From NCBI RefSeq assembly GCF_039542385.1, contig NZ_BAABIA010000006.1, positions 233,265-297,264 on the forward strand: a stretch of DNA of 64,000 bases. The letters are read 5' to 3'. Shown piece by piece: positions 54,187-63,742 of the stretch. The translations under genes and the position numbers were made by a program. The notes below the pieces were generated by a model. That model did no database searches, had not been told where the DNA came from, and saw nothing but the letters and a program-made list of their open reading frames with translations. Origin of the DNA: Prosthecobacter algae (GTDB lineage Bacteria; Verrucomicrobiota; Verrucomicrobiia; Verrucomicrobiales; Verrucomicrobiaceae). Each line of letters opens with the position of its first letter. Position 1 is the first letter of the stretch.

Positions 54187-55260
54187 ATGACTCCCAGCAT
54201 CCCCCAACGATCCTCCCTCGTGGCTGAAACCCTGCGTGTGCTGCGGGAGGCCATCACCAGCGGTCGCTGGAAGGATGAACTGCCAGGAGAACGCCGCCTG
54301 TGTGAGGAGTGGCACATCAGCCGGCCGACGCTGCGTGCGGCGCTGACAGCCCTGGCCGCGGAAGGCCGGGTGATCATCGCGCAGGGCAAGCCCACTCGTG
54401 TCTGTGCGCAGCCGAGCCCGGCGGCCACGGTAGCAGGACAGCCGCAACCTTTGACGGTCTGCCTGCTGAGCCCGGAGCCGCTGCATGCGATGCCGCCCTT
54501 TGTTCTACTGTGGGTGGATGAACTGCGCAGCCAATTGGCCAGCGAAGGCCACCTGCTGCAGGTGCATGTGGGCCGCGCCTGGTCTGGTGGCAAGAATCCG
54601 GCACGGGCGCTGCAATCGCTGACGGCCACCGTGCCAGCGGCCGCCTGGGTGCTGTATCGCAGCACGGAGGCCATGCAGCAGTGGTTTGAGCAGCGGCAGA
54701 TTCCCTGCGTGGTGGTGGGGTCCGTCTTCAAGGGCCTGTCCCTGCCCTCGGTGGACCGGGATCACCGGGCGGTGTGCCGCCATGCGGTCGGCCTCATGGC
54801 GGCACGCGGGCACCAGCGGCTGGCCCTGCTGATCCAGGAACCGCAGTATGCGGGGGACCGCGAGAGCGAGGCGGGTTTTGAAGAGGGATTGCAGGCAGCG
54901 GCGGCACGGGGCGTGACCGGGCACATCCAGCGCCACGATGGCAGCCGCGAAGGCCTCCTGAAGGCTCTGGACCGGCTGGTCTCCGCCCGCCAGCGGCCAC
55001 ATGCCCTGCTGATCGCCCGCACCTCCAGCGCCCTGACGGTGTGCACCGCCCTGCTGCAGCGCGGGCTGCGGATTCCGCAGGATGTGGCGCTGATCTGCCG
55101 GGATGACGATGTCTTTCTGGATGAGACCCTGCCGCAGATTGCCCGCTACAGCATCACGGCGGGGACCTTCGCCAAACGCATCTTTCGCCTGGTGCGACAG
55201 CCCGGCGCGAGGGGCGATACCAAGGTCATGCCGGAATTTGTCAAACGAGAATCATTGTGA
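54187..55260 (+). CDS. GntR-type HTH / LacI-type ligand-binding transcription regulator
   Basis: A 357-residue protein. Residues about 8-70 are a GntR winged helix (VAETLRVLREAITSGRWKDELPGERRLCEEWHISRPTLRAALTAL). The rest is a periplasmic-binding fold of LacI type (VGLMAARGHQRLALLIQEPQYAGDRESEAGFEEGL, IPQDVALICRDDD). This hybrid class, typified by AraR, usually represses sugar genes and is released by the sugar. The start at 54187 follows a near-perfect copy of the palindrome also found before the RraA-family gene, so it probably represses itself and that gene. Confidence 0.9.
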   Translation: MTPSIPQRSSLVAETLRVLREAITSGRWKDELPGERRLCEEWHISRPTLRAALTALAAEGRVIIAQGKPTRVCAQPSPAATVAGQPQPLTVCLLSPEPLHAMPPFVLLWVDELRSQLASEGHLLQVHVGRAWSGGKNPARALQSLTATVPAAAWVLYRSTEAMQQWFEQRQIPCVVVGSVFKGLSLPSVDRDHRAVCRHAVGLMAARGHQRLALLIQEPQYAGDRESEAGFEEGLQAAAARGVTGHIQRHDGSREGLLKALDRLVSARQRPHALLIARTSSALTVCTALLQRGLRIPQDVALICRDDDVFLDETLPQIARYSITAGTFAKRIFRLVRQPGARGDTKVMPEFVKRESL

Positions 55261-55335
55261 AAAACTTTGCTCACCGTTTGACACGCACTCACCTGCATGT
55301 ACAATCGCCCCCCTTTCCCTGGGAGGGCAGACTTT

Positions 55336-55833
55336 ATGGCAAACGTTCAAGTAATACTCAAAGAGAAGATCAAAAACCTCGGTGCCGAGGCTGATGTCGT
55401 GCATGTAAAGCGTGGTTTTGCACGCAATTTCCTCGTCCCACAGGGCAAGGCATACGAAGCTACGGCAGGCAATCTTCGCAACATCAACCATCTGAAGGCC
55501 GCACGCGCTGAGCGTGAAGCCAAGGAACTGCAGGAAGCGGAGAAGACCGCCTCCAAGCTGAAGAAACTGAAGCTGAAGCTCACCCTTCAGACGGGCCAGG
55601 GCGGCAAAGCCTTTGGTTCCATCACCAACATGGACATCGCCAAGGCCGTGGCCGAAAGCTCTGCCAAGGTGGAACTCGACCGTCACCTGATCCAGCTCGA
55701 GAAGCCGATCAAGAGCACGGGCGTCTTCGAAATCCCGGTGAAGCTGCACGCTGACGTGAGCTGCTTCTTGAAGCTGACCGTGGTCGCCGATTCCGACGCC
55801 GCTGCTGGTGACACCGAAGAAGTTGCTGAATAA
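55336..55833 (+). CDS. rplI: 50S ribosomal protein L9
   Basis: A 165-residue L9. The N-terminal domain VQVILKEKIKNLGAEADVVHVKRGFARNFLVPQGKAYEAT is typical, followed by the long helix (AERAKELQ-like charged segment) and the C-terminal domain (SITNMDIAKAV, KSTGVFEIPVKLHADV). GGGAGG lies 9 bases before the ATG, one of the few clear Shine-Dalgarno sites in the window. It is not flanked by rpsF, ssb or rpsR, which often neighbour rplI. Confidence 0.96.
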   Translation: MANVQVILKEKIKNLGAEADVVHVKRGFARNFLVPQGKAYEATAGNLRNINHLKAARAEREAKELQEAEKTASKLKKLKLKLTLQTGQGGKAFGSITNMDIAKAVAESSAKVELDRHLIQLEKPIKSTGVFEIPVKLHADVSCFLKLTVVADSDAAAGDTEEVAE

Positions 55834-55852
55834 GCATCCCTTTAAAAACCCC

Positions 55853-55889
55853 AAAAAGCCGCGCACCTTCACTGGGCGCGGTTTTTTTA
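55853..55889 (+). terminator. Intrinsic terminator of rplI
   Basis: CCGCGC / GCGCGG stem with flanking A-run and a T-run of seven, about 20 bases after the stop. Confidence 0.82.
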
Positions 55890-56063
55890 TGCCCCTGCGA
55901 TGGCCTGGGGGCAAGGGCGTGGTATCCCAACATCTTGCTGTCCACGCCAGACCAGCACTATCCCCCTGGGTCTCATGGGGAGGCAGCTCGTGCAGAACCC
56001 GAATCTTCGGGGGTTGCCCGCAAGCATCAGCCCGTTTATCGCGTTCCTTCCCTCCCTTTTCCC

Positions 56064-59000
56064 ATGACGTTGCGTTTTCTCCTCTCCCTCACCTGCCTGC
56101 TGGCCTCCCCGGCCCTGGCGGCCCCTGTGTCCCTGTTTGATGGCAAGACCTTCCAAGGCTGGGAGGGCGAGACCTCCAAGGTATGGCGCATTGTGGATGG
56201 CACCATTGTGGGTGGATCCCTGGCGGGGAATCCGCAGAACGAGTTTTTGGCGACAAAAAAGCCTTACCGGAATTTCCACCTGAAGCTGGAGTACAAGCTG
56301 ACCGGCACCGAGGGTTTTGTGAATGGCGGCGTGCAGTTCCGCAGCGTGCGCATTGCCAATCCGCCTAACGAAATGTTCGGCTACCAGGCAGACATCGGGG
56401 CTGGCTACAGCGGCTGCCTTTACGATGAATCCCGCCGCAAGGTGATGCTGGCCAAGGCGGTGAAGGAGATCATCGAAAAGGCCGAGAAACCCGGTGAGTG
56501 GAACACCTATGAAATCATCGCCGAGGCTGAGCGCATCCGCATCCTGGTGAACGGGGTCCGCACGGTGGACTATACCGAACGTGCGCCGGACATCGCGCCC
56601 AAGGGCCTCATCGCGCTGCAGATCCATGGCAACTGCAAGGCGGAGATCGCCTTCCGCAACATCGTGATCGATGAAATGCCAGATGCGCTGGTGCCAGGGC
56701 AAAAGGAGATCCTCAACCGCTTTGGTGATCCTGATGCGGCACAGGCCCCTGCCCAGCCTTTCAAGGACGGCAAGTTTGCGGTCCAGCCGGGCGAGATCCT
56801 GGTGATGGCAGGCCAGACCAACCTAGTGCGCGAGCAGAAGTCCGGCGAGCTGGAGGCCGCCATGACACAAGGCCTGGCAGAGAAGGCCCTGCGCTTTCGC
56901 AGCATGGCCTGGGAGGGCGATACCGTGTATGAGCAGTGGCGCGACCTGAACTTCGGCGACTGGAAGGGCCAGCTTCAGGCGGTGGGCGCAGGCACTGTGA
57001 TCGCCCAGTTTGGCCAGGTGGAGTCCTTTGACGGCAAGGCTCGGCTGGCGGAGTTCCAGTCGGCTTACCATCGTTTGTTAGACCAGTTCAGCGCCGTCAC
57101 CCCCCGACTGATTCTCATCGGCCCGATGCCCTTTGAAAAGACCGACGCCCCTCACGCGCCGGACCTCACGCTGCGCAATGACGACGTGGCCCTCTATGCC
57201 AATGCGGTGCGGGACATCGCCAAACAGCGCGGGGCCATCTATGTGGATCTTTACACCCCGCTGTCTGAGCGCAACAGCAGCGCCCCACGGCTGACGGACA
57301 ACGGCCTACACCTCAATGAAGAGGGCCTGAAGGTGGTGGCTAGACTGGTGGCCGGGCAACTGGGCATCTCCACCAGCGAGGCGGATGACCTGACAAAATT
57401 GAAGGCCGCCATCGTGGAAAAGAACCGCTTGTGGTTCGACTGCTGGCGTCCGGCGAACTGGTCCTTTGTGTATGGGGACCGGGTGACTCAGATGTTTGGC
57501 AAACCGGCCGAGGCGGCCCCTTCCCTGCGCGAAAGCTTTGAGAGCTACAAGCCACTGGTGGCGAAGATGGATGCGCGCATTGCCGCCATCGCCAAGGGCC
57601 AGCCGGAAAGTGAAGAAACCGCGATCCCTGAGCCGCCCAAGGCAGCCCCTGCCCCGGTGCTGACTCCCACCCAGCAGATGGCCGCATTCACCGTGGCCGA
57701 GGGTTATGAGATCAATCTGTTTGCCTCTGAGGCGCAGGACGTGGCGAAGCCCACCCAGTTCTCCTGGGATGAGCGCGGCAGGCTGTATGTGGCCTGTTCC
57801 CCCACCTACCCACACACGCTGCCTGGGGTGAAGCCCAGCGACTACATCCTGATCCTGGAAGACAGCGACGGCGATGGCCAAGCGGACAAGTCCACCCGCT
57901 TCGCCGAAGGTCTGACGATGGTGCAGGGTGTGGAGCCGGGCGATGGCGGCGTGTATGTGTGTGATTTCGACCAGATCCTGCACCTGAAGGACACAGACGG
58001 TGACGGCAAGGCCGACGTGAAGACTGTGCTCTATTCGGGCTTTGGCATTGGCGATACGCACCAGCTCGTGAACTCCATCTGCCACGGACCCGACGGCACG
58101 CTGTGGTTCACCCAGGGGCTGCATGCCTACTCGCGGGTGGAGACCTCGCACGGTCTGGCCGTGCTCGAAAAGGCAGGCGTCTGGCGCTACAACAAACGCA
58201 CCGAGAAGATGGATGCGTTTTTCAACGGTGGCAAAGCCGGGCACAACTGCTGGGGAGTGGCCTTTGATGACTACAACCAAGTGTTTCACAAAAGCGGCGA
58301 CCGCCCGGCGGGTTACTTCAGCACCCCCGGTCTCATCGCCATGAAAGACCCGGATGAGTATCACCCCACCGGCATGCTTTTTGACACCAGCCCGAAAACG
58401 AACTCCATCGAGATCATCGGCACCCGCGCGCTGCCGGATGACATCCAGGGCACGGCCCTCATCGGCGGTTACTTTGGCAGCGTGGTGGAGCTGCATCGTT
58501 TTGCCGATGCGGGATCCGGCTATCAGACAACGCAGTTGCCCAAGCTGGTGAAGTCCTCGGACCCCTCCTTCCGCCCGGTAGATGTGAGCGTGGGCCCCGA
58601 TGGCGCGATGTACCTGTGCGACTGGTTCAATCCGGTGATCGGTCATTACCAGGCGAGCTATGCGGACCCGCGCCGCGACCGGGTGCATGGCCGCATCTGG
58701 CGCATCACGGCCAAAGGTCGCGCCCTGGTGAAACAACCGGCCTTGGCGGACATGAAGCCCGCGCAACTGCTGGAGCAACTGGCCTCCCCCGAACGCTGGA
58801 CCCGTTACCAGGCCAAGCGCCTGCTGTTTGACGGCCTAACCAAAGATGTGATCCCTGCGGCGGAGGCCTTCGTGGCAAAGACCCAGGATGAGCACCAGCT
58901 CATGGAGGTTTGCGGCGTGTATGAGGCGCATCAGTCGCCCAACCCGGTGCTGCTGAAGCGGCTGCTGACAGCCAAGGATGCCCGCGTGCGCGCCTACGGT

Positions 59001-59687
59001 GCCCGTGTGGCCGGTGCCTGGGCAGACCACCTTCCCGATGCGCTGACGCTGCTGACACAGGCGGCGCGCGATGAGCACCCCCGCGTGCGCCTGGAGGCCG
59101 TGGTGGCCTGTGCCCGCATCCCGAAACCGGAGTCGGTGGAAGTAGCCACGCTGGTCCTGGAGAAGCCTACGGACAAGTTTCTGGACTATGCGCTGCGGCA
59201 GGCCGTGCGGGCGCTGCAGCCCGAGTGGCAGCCGGTGCTGGCCAAGCTGACTTTTCATGGGCAGGCAGCCCAGGCGGACTACGTGCGGAAGATCGCCCAA
59301 GCGGCACCGGTGGTGGCGCACCCTGGCAAGGCCGTCTATGACGCGCTGTGCCTGAACTGCCATCAGCCCGAAGGCAAGGGCCTGCCAGGAGTGTACCCGA
59401 GCATCGCAGGCACCGACTGGGTGAACGGCGATGCCGCACGGCTGATCAAGATCGTACTGCACGGCCTCAGCGGCCCGATTCATGTGGATGGCGCGGAGTT
59501 CAAACAGGTGGCTCCCCTGCCCATGCCGCCCATGGGCCTGGATGACCAGCAAATGGCCGATGTGCTGACCTACGTGCGCAGCCAGTTCGGCAACCAAGCC
59601 CCCGCCGTCACCCCCGATGAAGTGAAGAAGGTCCGCGCGGCCACCAGCGAACGCAGCGGCCTCTGGACAGAAGAAGAGCTGAAGTGA
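56064..59687 (+). CDS. PVC-type multidomain CxxCH protein (DUF1080, SGNH, propeller, HEAT, cytochrome c)
   Basis: A 1,207-residue exported protein with signal peptide MTLRFLLSLTCLLASPALA. Domains in order: DUF1080/concanavalin-like about 20-210 (LFDGKTFQGWEG); an SGNH/GDSL-like domain about 235-435, with IGPMPF and the late NGLHLNEEG holding the usual Asp/His area; a membrane-bound dehydrogenase-type beta-propeller about 540-885 (TQFSWDERGRLYVACSPTYPH, CDWFNPVIGHYQ); HEAT-like helices about 890-1075; and a cytochrome c domain with haem motif CLNCH near residue 1096 and a distal Met in PMPPMG. It likely oxidises sugars or alcohols and passes electrons to its own haem. The upstream part of the frame before 56064 is untranslated by this reading. 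Confidence 0.88.
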   Translation: MTLRFLLSLTCLLASPALAAPVSLFDGKTFQGWEGETSKVWRIVDGTIVGGSLAGNPQNEFLATKKPYRNFHLKLEYKLTGTEGFVNGGVQFRSVRIANPPNEMFGYQADIGAGYSGCLYDESRRKVMLAKAVKEIIEKAEKPGEWNTYEIIAEAERIRILVNGVRTVDYTERAPDIAPKGLIALQIHGNCKAEIAFRNIVIDEMPDALVPGQKEILNRFGDPDAAQAPAQPFKDGKFAVQPGEILVMAGQTNLVREQKSGELEAAMTQGLAEKALRFRSMAWEGDTVYEQWRDLNFGDWKGQLQAVGAGTVIAQFGQVESFDGKARLAEFQSAYHRLLDQFSAVTPRLILIGPMPFEKTDAPHAPDLTLRNDDVALYANAVRDIAKQRGAIYVDLYTPLSERNSSAPRLTDNGLHLNEEGLKVVARLVAGQLGISTSEADDLTKLKAAIVEKNRLWFDCWRPANWSFVYGDRVTQMFGKPAEAAPSLRESFESYKPLVAKMDARIAAIAKGQPESEETAIPEPPKAAPAPVLTPTQQMAAFTVAEGYEINLFASEAQDVAKPTQFSWDERGRLYVACSPTYPHTLPGVKPSDYILILEDSDGDGQADKSTRFAEGLTMVQGVEPGDGGVYVCDFDQILHLKDTDGDGKADVKTVLYSGFGIGDTHQLVNSICHGPDGTLWFTQGLHAYSRVETSHGLAVLEKAGVWRYNKRTEKMDAFFNGGKAGHNCWGVAFDDYNQVFHKSGDRPAGYFSTPGLIAMKDPDEYHPTGMLFDTSPKTNSIEIIGTRALPDDIQGTALIGGYFGSVVELHRFADAGSGYQTTQLPKLVKSSDPSFRPVDVSVGPDGAMYLCDWFNPVIGHYQASYADPRRDRVHGRIWRITAKGRALVKQPALADMKPAQLLEQLASPERWTRYQAKRLLFDGLTKDVIPAAEAFVAKTQDEHQLMEVCGVYEAHQSPNPVLLKRLLTAKDARVRAYGARVAGAWADHLPDALTLLTQAARDEHPRVRLEAVVACARIPKPESVEVATLVLEKPTDKFLDYALRQAVRALQPEWQPVLAKLTFHGQAAQADYVRKIAQAAPVVAHPGKAVYDALCLNCHQPEGKGLPGVYPSIAGTDWVNGDAARLIKIVLHGLSGPIHVDGAEFKQVAPLPMPPMGLDDQQMADVLTYVRSQFGNQAPAVTPDEVKKVRAATSERSGLWTEEELK

Positions 59688-59739
59688 TGGCGCATCGCAT
59701 CACTCCTTTTAGTTAGGCCTTAAAGTGCTTTCTTTCGCC

Positions 59740-60198
59740 TTACTGAGGAAAGAGGGGCGAGGCAGGGAGTGGTGCGGATGAGGGCTGCGTGGGCAGGGCG
59801 GGTTCAGGCGTGGGGCGATACCCGGCGGGTGGAGTGTCCGTGGAAGGAAGGCGCTGGGGGCGGAGGGAGGTCTGGGCGGTCTGGCTCGCACGCTCCTGCC
59901 ATCGTTCCAAGGTCTCGCCCACCGTGTCCCAGGGCACGGCGAAGGAGGAGAAGGCAGCGGCCAGCAGCGCCAGCCAAAAGGTAGGCGTGGCCAGGGTGGA
60001 AGTTTGCGTGGTCTGTGCCAGGGTTTGCATCTGGCGGGAGAGGGCATCCAGCTTCCGCTGCGTGTCTGCCTGGGCATGACGGGTCAGCTTTTCGCGGATG
60101 CGGGCCAGATCGCCGGCGTCACCACCGGGCACGGTGAGCATCTGCCACAGCTCATCAGGCGTGGCTTTGTCCAGGGGGGCTTTGGGGTCGGGGTTCAT
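59740..60198 (-). CDS. Small membrane-anchored coiled-coil protein, unknown function
   Basis: A 152-residue protein. Residues about 30-65 form a probable amphipathic helix or coiled coil (LARIREKLTRHAQADTQRKLDALSRQMQTLAQT), then one hydrophobic segment (PTFWLALLAAAFSSFAVPW), then a Pro/Thr/Ser-rich tail. That suggests a single-pass membrane protein. I do not know the family. It is convergent with the large CxxCH gene. Confidence 0.6.
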   Translation of the reverse strand: MNPDPKAPLDKATPDELWQMLTVPGGDAGDLARIREKLTRHAQADTQRKLDALSRQMQTLAQTTQTSTLATPTFWLALLAAAFSSFAVPWDTVGETLERWQERASQTAQTSLRPQRLPSTDTPPAGYRPTPEPALPTQPSSAPLPASPLFPQ

Positions 60199-60432
60199 GG
60201 GAACCGGGGGAAAGGCTTGCAGGCATGATCTCTCTTTTGGTTAGGCGAGAGAGCCCATTCATTCATAACGATAGTGTTTGACCAGCGGATGAAGGCGCAG
60301 GTTCAAAGGAATGTTTTTGGCATCTCTCCGCGTGGGTGCAGGCGGCGGCCGGAGCGATTGGCAGGGCTGAAAGGAGAGGCGGAGACGATTCCCACATGAA
60401 CGCCGGGTTTCAGACCCGCTATTCCTACCCCT

Positions 60433-61146
60433 ATGAAATCCAACTTTGCTTCTTTCTGTTTGCTGGGCCTCGCCGCCCTCCCCCTTCAGGCCCAGGTCAC
60501 CGTCGTGCCCGCTCCTCCGGTCCAGGCCGTCCCGGTCGAGCCTGTGGTGGAGGTCGTGCGCCCGGGAATCCGGGTGATTGATCCGGTGCAGGCGCAGCGC
60601 CAGCTTTCGGTCTCGCCCCAGGTCATTGTGGTGCCTGCCACGCCCGGCAGTGTGACGGTGACGTCCCCTGCACCGACGTTGAAGACGACCAAGACGACCA
60701 CGGTCATCACCACGGATGGCAAACCGACCCGTGTTTACAATTCCGAGCGCAGCGTGGTGGTGGTGCAGGAGCAGGGCCAGAGCCGCGAACTGCCCTACGT
60801 GACCCTGCCGGTGTTGTTCGTGAAGGAGACCGCCGAGCTGCTGGATGACCAGTCGCGCAAGGCCCTGGAACAGATCGCCGGGGTGATCCTCGCCATCACC
60901 AAGACGGAGGCTGGCACGCTGTTCGACATCGAAGGGCACACCAGCACCGACGGCACGGACACGTTCAACATTGAGCTTTCCGCAGCCCGTGCCAAGCGCA
61001 TCTACGATGAGTTGACACTGACCTATGGCGTGCCTCCTGCTGCGCTGAGCGCCCATGGTTATGGTGAAACCTTTCCCATGTATCCGAACGGCAACGAAGA
61101 GCAGATGCAGATGGACCGTCGCGTGCTGGTGGTCCGCACGAAGTAA
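60433..61146 (+). CDS. OmpA-like peptidoglycan-binding protein
   Basis: A 237-residue exported protein: signal peptide MKSNFASFCLLGLAALPLQAQ, then a Val/Pro/Thr-rich region to about residue 120, then an OmpA C-terminal-like domain (LPVLFVKETAELLDDQSRKALEQIAGVI, FDIEGHTSTDGTDTFNIELSAARAKRIYDEL, MQMDRRVLVV). The Asp and Arg that hold diaminopimelate in this fold are visible in TDGTDTFN and SAARA. It likely tethers the envelope to peptidoglycan. It is followed by a strong terminator. Confidence 0.88.
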   Translation: MKSNFASFCLLGLAALPLQAQVTVVPAPPVQAVPVEPVVEVVRPGIRVIDPVQAQRQLSVSPQVIVVPATPGSVTVTSPAPTLKTTKTTTVITTDGKPTRVYNSERSVVVVQEQGQSRELPYVTLPVLFVKETAELLDDQSRKALEQIAGVILAITKTEAGTLFDIEGHTSTDGTDTFNIELSAARAKRIYDELTLTYGVPPAALSAHGYGETFPMYPNGNEEQMQMDRRVLVVRTK

Positions 61147-61177
61147 TTCATACCAACACCGGAGATCATCCGGCCTG

Positions 61178-61208
61178 GGCCGAAGGCAGACTGCCTTCGG
61201 CCTTTTTT
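61178..61208 (+). terminator. Intrinsic terminator of the OmpA-like gene
   Basis: A perfect 11-bp stem GGCCGAAGGCA / TGCCTTCGGCC with a 3-base loop and six T residues. Confidence 0.92.
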
Positions 61209-61231
61209 ATGAGATGTGATGCATGCCCCCC

Positions 61232-63742
61232 TTACCTGGAACGAAAGATATCACTGGTTAGGCATTCGACGATAAGGGTCTGGAGACCAAGGCGGTTTTC
61301 TTTGACGGTAGTGTGGATCTCGTTGATCTCGAAGTCGTCGGCGGGCTCCATGTGGCGGCCAGTGGTATAAGAGAGGACTTGGCGGATGAGGTGGCGGGCG
61401 AAGAGGTCTTCGCGAGTTTCGCGGATGATTTTTTTGAAGCCGGCAAAGTCTGTGTAGGTTTCGCCGGAGGGGAATTCGCCGGAGGAGTCCACCTTAGGTG
61501 CGGGGACCTTGCTGTTTTTGGGCTTGGGGTAGCTGCTGCGCCAGCGGCCAATGGGGTCGAAGGACTCCAGGCTGAAGCCGAGAGGGTCGATCTTGCGATG
61601 GCATTCGGCGCAGGTCTTGTCGGTGCTGTGTTTGGCGAGGCGCTCGCGGATGGTGGTGGCACCGGAGATGTCGGCCTCGATGGCGGGCACTTCATCGGGG
61701 GGGGGAGGTGGCTGGATGCCGAGGATGTTTTCGCTGACCCACACGCCACGGGTGACGGGCGAGGTTTCCACACCGTTGGCGCTGACTGTGAGGACGCCGG
61801 CCATGCCGAGCAGACCACCGCGACGTGGGTTGTCCTTGAAGCTGACTTTTTGAAAGCCATCGGCTAGGCGCAGGGTCTTCTGCTCGGGCAGGTCGTAGAG
61901 CTTGGCCAGCTTCTTGTCGGCAAACGTGTAGTCGGCGTGGAGAAAGCGGGCCACAGAACCATTGTTCTTCAGCAGGTCGCGGAAGAACAGGCGTGCCTCG
62001 GTCTTCATGGAGGTGGGCAGGTCCTCGGCATAGTAGCCGCGGTTGGTTTCGCGGGGCGGCGGCATGCTGCCGAGGTCGCGAAGGTTTAACCAACTATCGA
62101 GAAAGCCGTTGGTGAAGCCGCTGCTGCGGTCATCGGCGATGAGGCGCTGAATCTGCTTTTTCAGCTCGGCCTTTTGCGTGAGCTTGCCGGACTTGGCAGA
62201 GGCGAGGAGCTCGGCATCGGGCGGGGCGGCCCAAAGGGCATAGGAGAGGCGGGTGGCGAGATCGTAGGCGGTGAGGGCCTTGGCGGAGTCTTCCGTGATC
62301 TCGGTGAAGTAGAGGAAGGACGGCGAGCAAAGGATGAGCTTCAGCGAATCCAGAGCGGCCTGGCGCGGGGTGGCTTTTTCCGCGAGGCGCTTTTCATAAA
62401 ACGTGCGGATGGGCTGGCGGTCAGCATCGGTGAGCGGGCGGCGGTAGGCTTTCTCAGCGAAGGCCTGGAGCTGATCGAGCGCGCGTTCGGGCTGGAAGCC
62501 TTCCTTGCCAAACACGGCCTGTTCCTCGGCGCTGCCGCCGGCTTCGGGCATGGGGCCCTGGATCTTGATCTCGCTGATGCGGATGTGGGGCAGCTTGCCC
62601 TCTAACAAAAGGTGTGCACGGCCCACGCCGGAGTCGTTGACCTTGCCTTTGAACTCGTCCTTGTAGCGTTTGTTGACCGCGAGCACGGAGGCGCGGGATT
62701 CAAAGGGGCCGTTGGGGAAGATGAAGCGGGGGGTCTGCCCGGCCTCCAGCCAGACGCGGAATTTCAGCCAGGTGGGCTTTTCATCGGGCACCACGCTGCT
62801 GGCCAATAGGGGCTCGATGGGCTGCGGGTAGTGGATGTGACCTTTGGTGACATCGCCCGGCACAACTCCGAGGACGAAGGGCTCGGAGAAATCTATGCCG
62901 AAGATGGCGGGGTCGTAATGGGTATCGCGATGCAGGGCCTGGGCCTCCACCTCGATGTCGTACAGACCGGAGACGGGCACGCCTTTGAGGAAGTCCTCGA
63001 TGTGGCCGTAGCCGCCCTGGCGGGTGTCTGTGTTGGGCTGCTCGTAGAGGTTGAGGTAACGGTAGTTGAAGGCGGATTTGTGCGGCCCTTGCAGTTCTTC
63101 GTATTGGACGAAGTGGCCGTTGAAGCGCCAGTTCTTGGGTTCCATGGCGGGCTTGCCCAGGCGCGTTTCCACAAGGCGATTCGCGGCCTGGAAGTATTGG
63201 TCCACCAGGAATCCAGAAGTCACCAGGGACTTGCCGATGGTGTCCATGTGCTGGCTGGTCTTCTCCTTCGGGAAATCGCCGGTGAGGCCGAGGGTATCCA
63301 CACGGCGACCAAAGAGGGTGGCCAGGGTGTTTTCATACTCGCGGCTGGACAAGCGGCGCATGATGGTGCGTGCACCGGAGCTTTCGATCTTGCCACGGGC
63401 GGCCACGGTGCCTTCGCGTAGCGCACGCAGCACGGCGAGGCGTTCTTCATCCGTCGGCTGGTCGGACTTCTTCGGCGGCATCTCCTTCAGGGTGACCTGA
63501 TCAATGATCTCCTTGGCCGAGATGAGGTCTGCCTCCGACTTCAGTGGGAGGGCGAAGTTTTCAAACTCGCGATCCCCCTTCTGCGCATCGGCATCGTGGC
63601 ACTCCAGGCAGTACTTGCCGAGGAACTGCTGCACGATCTTGGGCGGCGGCAGGGCCTCCTCGGCGTGAGAAGGGGCCACGGTGAAAAGCATCGTGGCCAA
63701 GCTGGCGACGAGACGGGCCGGGGGGAAAGCAGGTGTGCGCAT
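61232..63742 (-). CDS. DUF1592-family planctomycete-type cytochrome protein
   Basis: An 836-residue exported protein with signal peptide [27 protein letters not shown]. It begins with a haem motif CLECH (planctomycete cytochrome C domain), then the DUF1587, DUF1592, DUF1588 and DUF1585 series. Landmarks are MRRLSSREYENTLATLFG, AYRRPLTDADRQPIRTFY, a later CAECHRKIDPLGFSLESFDPIGRWR with a second haem motif, and the closing SYTTGRHMEP. The pair with DUF1552 is a hallmark of PVC genomes; the function is not established, with electron transfer in polysaccharide breakdown suggested. The start at 63742 overlaps the stop of the upstream gene by one base (TGATG). Confidence 0.93.
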   Translation of the reverse strand: MRTPAFPPARLVASLATMLFTVAPSHAEEALPPPKIVQQFLGKYCLECHDADAQKGDREFENFALPLKSEADLISAKEIIDQVTLKEMPPKKSDQPTDEERLAVLRALREGTVAARGKIESSGARTIMRRLSSREYENTLATLFGRRVDTLGLTGDFPKEKTSQHMDTIGKSLVTSGFLVDQYFQAANRLVETRLGKPAMEPKNWRFNGHFVQYEELQGPHKSAFNYRYLNLYEQPNTDTRQGGYGHIEDFLKGVPVSGLYDIEVEAQALHRDTHYDPAIFGIDFSEPFVLGVVPGDVTKGHIHYPQPIEPLLASSVVPDEKPTWLKFRVWLEAGQTPRFIFPNGPFESRASVLAVNKRYKDEFKGKVNDSGVGRAHLLLEGKLPHIRISEIKIQGPMPEAGGSAEEQAVFGKEGFQPERALDQLQAFAEKAYRRPLTDADRQPIRTFYEKRLAEKATPRQAALDSLKLILCSPSFLYFTEITEDSAKALTAYDLATRLSYALWAAPPDAELLASAKSGKLTQKAELKKQIQRLIADDRSSGFTNGFLDSWLNLRDLGSMPPPRETNRGYYAEDLPTSMKTEARLFFRDLLKNNGSVARFLHADYTFADKKLAKLYDLPEQKTLRLADGFQKVSFKDNPRRGGLLGMAGVLTVSANGVETSPVTRGVWVSENILGIQPPPPPDEVPAIEADISGATTIRERLAKHSTDKTCAECHRKIDPLGFSLESFDPIGRWRSSYPKPKNSKVPAPKVDSSGEFPSGETYTDFAGFKKIIRETREDLFARHLIRQVLSYTTGRHMEPADDFEINEIHTTVKENRLGLQTLIVECLTSDIFRSR

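Noticed and set aside
54033..54731. Extension of the exported protein gene at 53079 to an upstream start
   Set aside because: The added part is antisense to the GntR/LacI regulator and lacks a signal peptide, while the start at 54032 has one.
57306..58778. A 490-codon antisense frame within the large CxxCH gene
   Set aside because: Same shadow pattern in high-GC coding sequence, with no family motif or plausible start context.
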